From Seminavis robusta (Eukaryota; Bacillariophyta; Bacillariophyceae; Naviculales; Naviculaceae): a stretch of 29,457 bases of DNA. Under the pieces are notes generated by a model that worked only from the letters and a program-made list of their open reading frames with translations, was not told where the DNA came from and ran no database searches. How positions within the stretch are numbered: position 1 is the stretch's first letter; the number at the start of each line of letters is the position of its first letter. The stretch covers positions 1-29,457 of the forward strand of contig CAICTM010001430.1 in assembly GCA_903772945.1 (NCBI GenBank), written 5' to 3'. Made by a program: the position numbers and the translations under genes. Of this stretch, positions 18,504 through 28,301 are shown in pieces.

Positions 18504-20298
18504 ATGAAAATCTTGACTCCTGTTTTCGCGCTCAAGCAGGCCCTCCGCCAGAAGAGTGCCTTGTCGAGCGTTCGCCACTTTGGCGCTTCGGGTGATGTTG
18601 TTCCTACTGCTGATTCCATGATGGCCTTGTCCAAGGAACATTGGCTGGATTCTAGCACTGGTGTCTACAAAAACTACGTCAAGGGATCCTTTGTGGAAGC
18701 CCAAGACTCGGGTACCTTTCATTCCGTCTTCAATCCAGCCACCAACGAGCTGATTGGAAAAGTCCCCGACACGAGCGACGCGGAATTTGACTCTATAGTG
18801 GCAAAAGCTCAGACGGCCTTTGAGGATTGGAAGACGGTTCCGGTCCAGCAACGACAACGAGTCATGTTGGAATACCAGCGATTGATTCGAGAAAATACCA
18901 ATGAACTGGCTGGTTTGATTACTCTGGAAAATGGGAAAACCATTGCCGATGCCAAGGGAGATGTCTTTCGTGGACTGGAAGTCGTTGAAACAGCATGTCA
19001 GGCAGCTCCTCTTCTACTGGGAGACTCCTTGGCCGGCATTGCCACCAATATTGACTGCATCTCCTATCGAGAGCCTTTGGGAGTTTGTGCAGGAATTGGT
19101 AGGTCTTTCTATTTATTTTTTGATCAATGCAGCAATGATTTCTTCTTCGCGCAGTGCTCCATGGATGGCACATAGTTGCTTTCTTCTAACCAAACTTTGC
19201 TGTCGTCATTTTTGTTTCTGGATGGATGTAGCTCCCTTTAACTTTCCTGCCATGATTCCTCTCTGGATGTTCCCTCTCGCAGTGACAGCTGGAAATACCT
19301 TTGTGCTCAAACCATCGGAAAAGACTCCCGGTGCTTCCATGTTACTGGCAGATTTGGCCACCAAGGCAGGTTTGCCCGAAGGCGTCTTGTCGATTGCCCA
19401 TGGAGGAAAATCCACCGTGGACAATATCTGTCGTCATCCCGCAATCAAGGCAATTTCCTTTGTGGGTAGCAACGCTGCCGGAGAATACATTCATGAAGAA
19501 GGAAGCAAACATGGAAAACGAGTTCAGGCCAATTTGGGTGCCAAGAATCATGCCGTACTGCTTCCCGATGCCAGTCGAGACGCCACCGTCAAGGCCATTG
19601 TGGGTGCGGCCTTTGGGGCGGCGGGACAACGATGCATGGCTCTGAGCACGTTGGTATGCGTTGGAAAGACGCAGGAATGGATTGATGATATTGTACAGGG
19701 AGCCAAAGAATTGACAGTGGGAGGTGGATTCGATGTGGGGGTTGATGTAGGACCTCTCATTTCGACGCAATCTCAAGAACGGGTCCATCATATTATTGAT
19801 CAAGCAGCCAAAGAGGGAGCCCAGGTACCACTGGACGGACGGCAGAAAGGGAACGTAGAAGGATACCCCAATGGCAACTTTGTCCATCCCACGGTGCTCG
19901 CCAATGTCTCAACGGAGAACATTGCTTACCGAGAAGAAATCTTTGGACCCGTCTTGACCTGTGTGGAACCGGTGGATACCCTGGAGGAAGCCATTCAACT
20001 CATCAACGGCAATCCGTATGGGAATGGAGTCGCCTTGTTCACATCGAGTGGTGCTGCAGCACGAAAGTTCACTCATGAGATTCAGGCCGGTCAAGTGGGC
20101 ATCAATGTACCCATTCCCGTTCCCTTGCCCATGTTCTCCTTCACAGGAAACAAAGCTAGTATCCGAGGAGATATCAACTTTTACGGAAAATCTGGGGTGC
20201 AGTTCTACACGCAGCTAAAGACAGTGACCACCAATTGGCCCGTTGACGAGAATACGGATCTGGGAGGCGTCATCATGCCCACCATGGGTAAGAAATAA
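18504..20298 (+). CDS. methylmalonate-semialdehyde dehydrogenase (CoA-acylating)
   Basis: Two exons, 18504-19098 and 19232-20298 (133-bp intron, GTAGGT...TGTAG), 553 residues. It is the ALDH6 family enzyme that converts methylmalonate semialdehyde, NAD+ and CoA to propionyl-CoA in valine and thymine breakdown. Seen: [21 protein letters not shown] across the splice, [10 protein letters not shown], the NAD-binding [11 protein letters not shown] (about 274), [11 protein letters not shown], catalytic Cys about 333 in [31 protein letters not shown] and the family end SFTG...[19 protein letters not shown]. Like other ALDH6 proteins it has Asn where other ALDHs have the general-base Glu. The N-terminus ([16 protein letters not shown], basic and amphipathic) fits a mitochondrial presequence. 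Length and C-terminus are normal; no lesion seen. Confidence 0.97.
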
Positions 20299-20697
20299 TA
20301 GAGAATCAATGAAATAAGCAATAGACACAAGTTTGCATTCTCGCTATGGTCTATTGTTAGATATCTTGGCAAGCTATTTTCTCATTGAGCTGCCTGCTGG
20401 TATTGGGTTCTCATTGAAAAATCTTGTGAGCAGTGGCCAAAATTTTATCACAGAACATTTCAAATACCGCGGGGAAGCACAACAGGTTCCCTAGCTATCT
20501 AGAAACGTAAACATCCAGTATCATGGAGATATTCGGGTGAGTTGGCGTATTATTTAAAAGTATGCATTAACTTACTGAACGATACTAGTACCGTTTCAAG
20601 TAGTGGAACTACCAATCGTAGTTGACAAACTCAAAGGGACCGGGTGGAGCCACTTGAGTTAGTTGAGATGTATGGTATTTGCTCCACTCGTTCCTTC
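20299..20697. other. intergenic between convergent genes
   Basis: Four hundred bases between the dehydrogenase stop and the 3' end of the minus-strand cysteine-rich gene. It is AT-rich on the left. No ORF or repeat of note. Confidence 0.5.
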
Positions 20698-21066
20698 CTA
20701 CTTTCGACGACGACAATTTCCAGTGTCACAAGCTTCAAAGCAAGCTTCCTTGGCGGGAACCTCGTTTCCGTGGTTATCGGTTCCAAAGACATTGCAACGT
20801 TCGATAGGCTTATGAGACACCCAGGCACAGCTTCTCTTTTCTCCATCGAACTCGGCGCGGAAGAAGGTGCTGTCTTGGCACATGGGTCGAGTATGCTCGG
20901 AGGGTGAGTTGTGATGATCATCTCTTCCCGTACCCGTTCCGTGGTAACTACCCTGCAAGTAGGTTGTGTCCGTTTTCTTGGCGAACATCATCGGACTCAA
21001 GACGACCAGCAAACAGAGACCCAGGACAATCAAGGCCAACACTGTGTATTGAACAATCTGCTGCAT
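20698..21066 (-). CDS. small membrane-anchored or secreted cysteine-rich protein
   Basis: 122 residues, intronless; its start has a good context (CCACCATGC). An N-terminal hydrophobic helix (about 5-28, VLALIVLGLCLLVVL) is a signal anchor or uncleaved signal peptide. After a His/Ser/Gly linker comes a six-Cys module at about 73-119: MCQDSTFFRAEFD, KRSCAWVSHKPIERCNVFG, EACFEACDTGNC. The pattern C-x-D-S...F...K-x-C-x-W-V...R-C...C-x3-C...C recurs in many predicted diatom extracellular proteins, as I remember them. No function is established for it, though paired cysteines suggest a disulphide-stabilised fold. A CAG/CAA tract lies in its 5' leader. Confidence 0.68.
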   Translation of the reverse strand: MQQIVQYTVLALIVLGLCLLVVLSPMMFAKKTDTTYLQGSYHGTGTGRDDHHNSPSEHTRPMCQDSTFFRAEFDGEKRSCAWVSHKPIERCNVFGTDNHGNEVPAKEACFEACDTGNCRRRK

Positions 21067-22860
21067 GGTGGCGGTGTTGGTGATTCAAGGAAATGTGGCA
21101 ACCAAAAGAGAAATCAACAGCAACAGCAGCAGCAACAGCAGCACAAATGATAGAAGAGCTGATAGAAACTGCCGTTTTTGCTGTGTGTTGTTGCAACCAA
21201 GCAAAACGGGATGCTCCAAGATCTTTTGCCACTATCGGAAGACTGTACGATGTCTGCCAAACCATCTCACGCAAGAAATGACCCCTACCAATAATCTTCA
21301 GTTGAGAATCTGCATCAGTTGAACAATGAAAAGACACTTCTGCCTGCCGAGAACCACGGCCCCACAAGTTGCCCCGTTGCGGTTGTCGGAACGCAAATGA
21401 GCAGTGATGAGCACCATTGGGCTCTTTGTCAGCCGATTCTCGCCTTAATCTACCTTTATCATTAGATGCATCAAACACTTTGCCGTATAGATTTACTCTC
21501 ATGGATACCAAGCAGTGCGGGTAAATTGCTAATGCTGCCAATTTGGAAGCACCAAGGAGATATTTACGAGCAATGCCTTTAATAACATCATTTTCCATTG
21601 CACGTGGTATCATCATTTCAACTTAGGCTTCAGTTTTTCACAAATGCCTCGCACTGAATGGAGACATTTTGCTGAGCACAATGAATGATGATAGTGTGCT
21701 CAGCACCAAGAACAGGATCTCAATCCTTCTCGCGTTGTCTGTTGCTTTTATGCTTGATGGCCAGCCAGTGCACCACGAGTGTGTCTCGATTGCGGGCAGC
21801 CACGGAACGATTCGTCTTGTGGCCTTTGTCGATAAGCAAAGGCAAGTCTGAAGTAACCAGAGAAGATCCGTTGCTCTTTCACTGTGACTGGGCCACTTGG
21901 TCTCACGGCATTCTATTTGCTCTGTCGATGGGACCGTGACCTTTCCTCCTTCTTGAGGAGGATGTGCTTCTGTGAGAAGTGCTGTGGTGGTGCAATCTTG
22001 AGGAGATGTTTCGGTGAAGTGTCTCAAGCTGAGGACTACAGCACATCCAATTGGTGACAAAAGGTCTCTCGAGGCCAATGCCTCCAAGTCGCAGCTTGAC
22101 GCGGGCCCATTAAGATTTTTTGGGACCCGTTTGATGTGCCTAACAAAGAAAGAAACAAGTTGTCGGAGCGGCACCCTTTGGAAAAACCTTTCGCTCCTTG
22201 CATATCGCTCTATGTTGTCCAGAGATTAGGGGTACGGTAATACAGTCGTAATACTATAGTAGCAGACCTAGAAACAACTGTGACTCGGCGACCTTTTGTT
22301 TTGTAAAAGAGCAACGGCATAATAATCGAATTGGTACGATTGATGAGGAACCGGTGACCCCGAGTCTCTCTCGGGCATACCGTAGGAGCTCTAGGTAGTG
22401 CCAGAATAGCTGCCAGAATGGTACCGGACGAAGGTATTGGATTGGATTGGTACCACACGGCCACACGGCAATCGGAATGTGCTGCCCGTATCTTTGGTCA
22501 CTCTGAGGGAAAACAAGCCTGTTGGGATTCTTTCTCCTTGAGTTTTTGGTGCTTGCAGAGTCTTGGTGTACAAATTTTGGCCAGTTGTTGCGTGGACCCG
22601 GTTATGACGACGAAGCCTTCTGCTCAGAGGACACGATTTGTACCGAAAAACTGTGATTCGATTCATTCGACTCATGTCAAGTCACACTTCAATTATGCAT
22701 CACTCCCATGACCACCTCCACCTTCTGTCACAATACTTAAGGGTTACATGCAGCTTACAGGTGGGAGGAAGGACAAAGTACACAAATCTCTACTGTAGAA
22801 GCAAAGCCGTAGAACTATAAAGCACCCATTTGGCACGATACATGTAGAGATGCGCAACAA
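21067..22860. other. 1.8 kb without a firm gene
   Basis: The left end is the leader and promoter of the cysteine-rich gene. Minus frames 20948-21616 (222 codons) and 21638-22174 (178 codons) and the plus frame 22418-22711 (98 codons) are open but show no domain, biased composition or splice logic, and the first overlaps a better gene. They are probably chance. One ACCGGT site lies at 22350. Confidence 0.4.
21115..21145. repeat. CAG/CAA microsatellite
   Basis: About 31 bp of mixed CAA and CAG units, 49-79 bp upstream of the minus-strand start at 21066, so probably in its 5' leader as CTG/TTG. Confidence 0.85.
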
Positions 22861-23160
22861 AGTGTTCTGTACCTTTCCAACCCGCTGTCTTCTTGCTCTC
22901 TCTCACTCTCTCGGCAGGGAGCTGTCAGGTGGGATTGCTAGCTAGCAGGCAAAGGAAGATACTTGGTCCTCACAAATTTCAGTCAGCCAAAACCAAAAGG
23001 CATCAAGAAACAGTCTCAATAAAGACAACTAACTATTCGAATAGTAACACCAAAAAAGAAGGTAAGACAATCCATTCTTTTCGCATTGACCTCTTGCCTG
23101 CAAAACCTCTGCAAGGGGCCAGAAACGAAATCTCATAAAAACTTTGGCTTACGATCCAAG

Positions 23161-24522
23161 ATGCATTTTAGGTACGCTTTCGACCCTATCCCCCTCGTGA
23201 AAGAAAACATCACAGCCGTAACAGCAAGCATGGATCCCTACGGCGACTACAGCGATTTGCCCCAGTTCCATCCTGGAATGGAGTACCGGGGCCCACCACC
23301 TCCCGTTTACTACGTGTACGATCATCGTGCAGCAATGCCAATGCGAGCCTATGAGCCAATCATCCCTCATGAGAACGATATTCTCATGGGGCGTGGGGGC
23401 AAGAACAACCAGCATGTTGGTAAGTTTCATACAGCCAACTGCTGAATGGGCGATGTCACGCCGGTCACCAGCACCAACTAACTGCTAACCAATGTTCCGA
23501 AACCCACCAACTGTTGCTCTCCTTCAGGAAACGAAAAGTTGCGCAAAGTAAGTCGCCTTGATTGTTATAGAGAGTTTACTGCCGTACAGCTTTCAAACCC
23601 TCACATGCGTCTCTTTGTCATGCTTAGCTCGCCCGCAAAGATGCTAAGGAATACTGCACTTCCAGCAAAAAGGGGAAATCAAACATTGCAAGGGGCCTTG
23701 TCATGAAAGTTCGACAGATGCAACCCTCTGGCCGCTTTCTGAAGCGAAATCCAATTACATCCGAGTGGGAAGGTAAGCCAAATTTGTGCCTGTGACGAAT
23801 CATGTTTGAGTCGTCCCAAAGGCAACTGACATTGTCGTGCTTGATTTCTTGCAGATGTGGGAAACGAGTATGCTCGTGAGAAAGCCTCTCAAGTCCTTCG
23901 TGACGCCGTGGCTCTGCTTCCCGAGTCAGACACTGCTGCCGATACCGCCACCGTTGCCACTGAAGATGATAGGAGTGACAATGGCACCGCTGCCGATCCC
24001 GACGATGCCCCCGATCTTTCGCCAGAGGCATCACCCAAATACGACAAGAAACCAGCAGCAAGGCGTCAAAAGCGAAAAGCCGAGTCACCACTAGAATACG
24101 AACGACCAACAATCTTCCATCACCCTCCAGCTCCACGGTCCTGGCATTTCCAGTCCACAGCCGCAACCTTGAGCCCTCCAACTCCTGTGAGACCAGTTCT
24201 AACTCCACCTCCTATGAAGCGTATGTTCTCTGGCAGCATCTTTGAACGTTCCGCATTCTTCACCAGTGGACCAAACAGGGACGAACCCAACCCCGCCGTC
24301 AGCAACAACAGCAGCTCCAACAATAGCATTGTCCCGCCTCCTCTCAGCCCATTCCTGAACCGACAGGAATCTCTGTGCTTATCTTTGGGGGCTGCTTCTT
24401 TGCCGGGAGAAGGGTTCTTGCTTCGGGACAGTGACCATGCACGTATTCCCACAGAATTCACCACTCGTACTCCACCGTCAGATAGCAACGCCGACGACGA
24501 ATTTGTGTCCGATTTCTACTGA
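23161..24522 (+). CDS. DUF6824-domain protein
   Basis: Four exons: 23161-23419, 23528-23547 (only 20 nt), 23628-23772 and 23855-24522; 363 residues. Introns of 108, 80 and 82 bp are GT-AG and each junction restores the domain. Residues about 68-160 carry the DUF6824 signature: PHENDILMGRGGKNNQHVGN, LRKLARKDAKEY, KKGKSNIARGLVMKVR, GRFLKRN, then EDVGNEYAREKASQVLRDAV. The family is abundant in diatoms and resembles a nucleic-acid-binding or regulatory module, but its function is not established. The tail (about 165-363) is disordered and rich in Pro, Ser and acidic residues, with a basic KPAARRQKRKAES that could be a nuclear localisation signal. A second in-frame ATG (23230) is possible. A GTAAGA donor at 23062 hints at a leader intron. 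Confidence 0.9.
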
Positions 24523-24862
24523 GTAACCAAACAAACAAAGAACGCCGAACGTGATGACAACGATGTGCGAACTTAATACACTAAAGTATATATGTAAACA
24601 TTCCCATTTATGTTTTTGTCTACCGATGTTCACTGCTGCCTTTTCAGTTGCTGTGGATCACATCTGTTGAATCGGTATCCCAGCCCTCTGCTCATTCCGA
24701 TGGTGCGGCTGCAACTTTCCCTTGGGCGTCTGTGACGGTGTGATCGTGCGTGTTGGGATCGCGTCGCGCACGTCTCGCCTCATTTTTTCGCCAGTTCCAT
24801 TCCACCGGCAGGGAACACATCATGACAAAAACCAGCAACACAAGCAACAAGCAACGCCCAGC
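24523..24862. other. intergenic, promoter of the methyltransferase gene
   Basis: The DUF6824 3' region is AT-rich (around 24580-24600). The frame of the following gene is open back to about 24722 but has no ATG there, so that part is taken as leader. Confidence 0.5.
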
Positions 24863-25948
24863 ATGGCACCTTTCACCGGATTGTTGGCGCGGTTCATGGT
24901 GGCATCCTTGAGTGCTTCTGCCTCCAACAACGATGCGACGATTGGTAGTGGTGGCGATCAGTACATTCATGCCAAAGAGAACGTCGAACGGCAAGGGCTG
25001 TTGCACCAATGCTTTCGTCAATCATCCAGTGATGCCTTTTCCATGTCGGGCATCTTGGAGGCATCTCAGCACCACCACAACAACGACAAGGAAACTTTTC
25101 GAGTATTGGAAATCGGATGTGGAGCAGGCCATACGACGTTGGATTTGTTACTTGATGTTCTTCCAGATCATTGTCACATCACCGCTGTGGATGCAGATCC
25201 CAAGTTGATTGCATCGGCACAAACACGCCTTTCTTCGCAAGGCTTTTCAGAACTACAACAGAAAAGAGTTACCTTTCAGCATCAGACTGGAGAATCGCTA
25301 GCTGAGTCAATGGCGGGTCAATTCGACTCTGTCTGGGTAAGGTTTGTCGTGGTCCATTTACCGGATCCACTTGCTTTCTTGGAAGCAGCAGCCGAGTGCC
25401 TAAAGCCAGGAGGTACAATCCTCGTTGAAGACATTTACGTGCCGGGGGCGACTTCGTTGTGTCATCCGCCGCTTTATGCACACACCTTCTTTCATGAGAT
25501 GCACACAAAGGCAAGCCGAAAGCTGGGTGGGGATTTGACTCGAGGTGCCAAGATTGGTGACTACCTGCAGTCTTTGGGATCTCTGCAAAATATTCAATGC
25601 AACACGTTCGCACCCATATTTGGACGAGGAGTCACTGTCAGACCGTGGACATCTCACTCACAGTCCGCGAATAGCAGTCGCAGTCAAGAAAACACGGACA
25701 CTTCGACCAACCGGTTCAACCTCGGTTGGAGTCTACTGGAACAGTCTCTGGCGTCTTTGATGCCCAAGCTGAGAGAACTGGAAGTATGCACGGAAGAGGA
25801 AGTTTCTCGAGCTGAGGAGAGCCTCGCGTCTTGGAAACGAGAACAAAAAGCCAAAGGTGACGACGATGAACGTACGTGTAGTTACCAGATGTTTGCTCTG
25901 CCAGATGGAACGGTCTTCCAATGGTGGGCAACTAGAATGGAAACATAG
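24863..25948 (+). CDS. SAM-dependent class I methyltransferase
   Basis: Intronless, 361 residues from the first ATG in frame (CAGCATGG). The Rossmann methyltransferase core is clear: motif I VLEIGCGAGHTTL (about 81-93), the acidic strand-2 end VDADPKLI (109-116), strand 4 FDSVWVRFVVVHLPDPLAFL and the post-strand loop ECLKPGGTILVEDI (about 172-188). This fits the UbiE/UbiG-like Methyltransf_11/25 group. Substrate cannot be read from sequence. The N-terminus (MAPFTGLLARFMVASLSAS) is weakly hydrophobic and might be a targeting segment. The C-terminal third after about residue 240 has no known motif except a Glu/Lys helix (LRELEVCTEEEVSRAEESL) and an end GTVFQWWATR. Confidence 0.9.
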   Translation: MAPFTGLLARFMVASLSASASNNDATIGSGGDQYIHAKENVERQGLLHQCFRQSSSDAFSMSGILEASQHHHNNDKETFRVLEIGCGAGHTTLDLLLDVLPDHCHITAVDADPKLIASAQTRLSSQGFSELQQKRVTFQHQTGESLAESMAGQFDSVWVRFVVVHLPDPLAFLEAAAECLKPGGTILVEDIYVPGATSLCHPPLYAHTFFHEMHTKASRKLGGDLTRGAKIGDYLQSLGSLQNIQCNTFAPIFGRGVTVRPWTSHSQSANSSRSQENTDTSTNRFNLGWSLLEQSLASLMPKLRELEVCTEEEVSRAEESLASWKREQKAKGDDDERTCSYQMFALPDGTVFQWWATRMET

Positions 25949-26760
25949 TCCGTGCAATGGCATCCAATATTGTAGAACTCGTAGAGACGGAGTTTCTATC
26001 GAGCACCGATCCAGCTTGTTAGATGCATTATTCTTTATTCTTGCTTGTATTAAAAAGGTAAAGAGCGGCCATGTTGCAAACACAAAGGCAGGAGCACAAT
26101 AGACTGCGCCACTGCAGCATCAACAACATTTGCTTGGCCACATGGATGGTGACTAATGACACCAGCAAGCAAAACCACTGCAGACTGACAAAGCTCAACA
26201 AGAAGAATGACATGTGTTGGTTTTGAATGGATGGCCGATGATTGGAACCACAATGTGTGACCCCGATGTCAAACCGGTAAAGGAAATGTAGGTTCAGAGG
26301 ATTTTGTAGTGAATGCTCTGCAGAATGGTCAGCGACTCGTAGACGTAGATTGGAACTGTGACGGGGGATCCGTTCAGACTCCCAAGAGCCACAATCGTGC
26401 AGACACAGGAATTGTATTCACATCGGGGAACGATCCCAAGAATTGTTGGCCCCAAGCCCGCCAACCCAACCAAACTGAACAGTGCGATGATAAGAAGGTC
26501 ATTTTGACGGCCTTGAAAGGCTTTTGGGTTCAAAGTTCAAAGTATGCGCCTTGTGGACTCCCCATGGTCAAAAGAGAAACAGCGCCGCAGGGGCACCATT
26601 GAAGGTCAACATGCAGATGCTGCATTGCAGTCAAGCTATTGTGCCCTTATCCAAACTTGTGAAAGGATGTCCAGATCAATTTCAGCTGTACAGGCTTGAA
26701 GGTGCAAGCCACATGAACTTTTCGAATTTCTAGGGTGAAAGCGGTAGAAGGCAGTGATCT
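25949..26760. other. 800 bp without a firm gene
   Basis: A short minus frame (26294-26533) has a hydrophobic run (LLIIALFSLVGLAGLGPTILGIV) and the opposing plus frame (26309-26602) is also open; neither shows a domain. One ACCGGT site is at 26273. The right end enters the CCAAT/TATA promoter at 26761. Confidence 0.4.
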
Positions 26761-26809
26761 GATTGGCTGAGAGGACCGAAGAACAATGTATATGTCAGCG
26801 ATATATAAG
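26761..26809 (+). promoter_or_regulatory. CCAAT-box and TATA-box promoter
   Basis: GATTGGCTG (26761-26769, an inverted CCAAT box) is followed 33 bp later by TATATAAG (26802-26809). A plus-strand ATG lies at 26959, about 150 bp downstream. Confidence 0.5.
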
Positions 26810-26958
26810 GAACAAGATTTAAATCAATTAACGTACCATTTATAGTTATTACGGATACAGTGTGCTATAAAGTTCAAAATTTCGTGTTTCTGTTTTCGCG
26901 AAAGAAGGATTCCTCCGTTCGAAAGAGGATTCCTCGTTCGTTCGATCGTTCGATCGAC

Positions 26959-27240
26959 AATGACAACACCACCGGCAACACCACCGGAGAGCCACTCGAC
27001 AGTCATTATCTCGGCCAAAAAGCCAGTAGCAGCAGCAGAAGAGAGCATCATGGAGCCACCAACAGCAGCAGCAGCAACAACACAAAATGGAGGAATGGGT
27101 TGCCAAAGCCAGAATAGGTAAACTCCCAGCAGAAGAGAGCTATCAACACGCCTCCAACAACAACAACAGATCCAAGAGAGCCAGAGAAGAAGGACCGCAA
27201 ACAACACTGGAGGAGTGGTAGGAAAAACAGATGCATCCAG
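26959..27240 (+). pseudogene. broken low-complexity ORF, truncated by retrotransposon copy
   Basis: The ATG at 26959 starts a Pro/Thr/Ala-rich stretch (MTTPPATPPESHSTVIISAK...) that stops at 27117. From 27087 a different frame reads MEEWVAKARIGKLPAEESYQ, then SKRAREEGPQTTLEEW and a TAG at 27216-27218. The change falls at an AAAA run (27083-27086), which points to a one-base slip. EEW occurs twice, preceding WVAKAR and at TLEEW, hinting at a repeated module. Retrotransposon sequence begins at about 27241 and removes the rest. I do not recognise the family. Confidence 0.4.
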
Positions 27241-28301
27241 CTATCGCTCTTCCTACCAACAGGAAGTAACTTCGTAGATTCATTGGACCAATGAACTACC
27301 AAGGGCTGTCCAGACAGCAACGGAGAACCATCGTTCTGAAACAGACGGGTTACCCAGGATCCATGACGGTCGTCATGGACAAGAGAACGTGAGTCCCGCA
27401 GAGGTCAAGAAGACTCTCCGGGATGAACATGGACTTCGTCGCAAGTTCACGCGGTCAATCGTGACAAGCTTACCACATCCGTTTCAAAGCAAACCGGAAA
27501 TACATCAAGGAACGTCCCAACGACTTATCCAGAAAAACACCGATAAGGAGAACACGGCACTGTCCCCCATCAACACCATGTCAACGACACTATGATGATT
27601 CATCAGTATCAGAACCGTTAATACGGTCAGCCAACGCACAAGGTCCTTACCACACAGACCGAGAATAACAATGGCACTGACGGTCCGACAACTACCGCCA
27701 AAGCGGCACAGTCTACCAGACTTGGAACATAGGTATTTACACCATACAAGGCCTGATCCCCTTTAGGATTGCCATCGTGCGACCACATGTCTACATCCAA
27801 TCTCCGGAGAGTGCCCCGCACTTTAATTCATATGTTCTCCTTGTCCGACTGATGTCTGCCTTCCGTGACCCTTGTCAGGGGCGAATGCCATACACGGCTC
27901 TTAGCCTTATTCGCGACTCGATCCTAGATAGGGTTTGAGTTCGACTCATGACTGATCTTTCGGAATAGTCATTTGAGACAGGTTCTCATGACCGCTAGTC
28001 ATACTAGTCGATGGTGAAACATCGCGCTAGATTTTAGCTTGCGTGGAGAGATTCCACGCACTAGATAAAGCTAGACGAATCTTCCACGCGTTCCGTTTTG
28101 GATCGTGGAGTGAGTAGGATTGCTACCGCAACCTACTCTATCACACTCTACAGTCTCCCGCGGGAGTTCAGATCTACGATCCTTTGATTGTGGATCTCTC
28201 TCGTCGATTAGTTTTCATAGCTTTCTAATCCTCTCATAACTTTCATTCTCTCAAACTCAAAACGCTCGAAAGATCTTTACACTAGCTTTTAGCGTAGTGC
28301 A
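27241..28301 (+). mobile_element. internally deleted copy of the same Ty3/gypsy element
   Basis: 27241-27300 matches the RT end of the full copy (about 4731-4790, the PTNRK..RRFIG block). The sequence then jumps to the integrase core (27330-27450, matching about 5905-6015) and, after another deletion, to the integrase tail (27450-27745, matching about 6210-6510). It finishes with the polypurine run and a complete LTR. The 5' LTR, protease, most of RT and RNase H are missing. Confidence 0.88.
27886..28301 (+). repeat. LTR of the truncated copy (416 bp)
   Basis: Starts TGCCATACACGG and ends GCGTAGTGCA. It is clearly the same family as 2523-2939 and 6647-7073 but more diverged from both than they are from each other (for example in 27950-28080), so it stems from a separate insertion. 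Confidence 0.9.

Noticed and set aside
20948..21616. 222-codon minus-strand ORF
   Set aside because: Overlaps the better-supported cysteine-rich gene in another frame, and its end encodes that gene's region as low-quality peptide; no domain seen.
21638..22174. 178-codon minus-strand ORF
   Set aside because: No motif, no splice or promoter context; an open frame of this length can arise by chance in 29 kb of six frames.
26294..26602. Opposed short ORFs, one with a hydrophobic run
   Set aside because: Too short and unsupported to choose a strand; no recognisable family.
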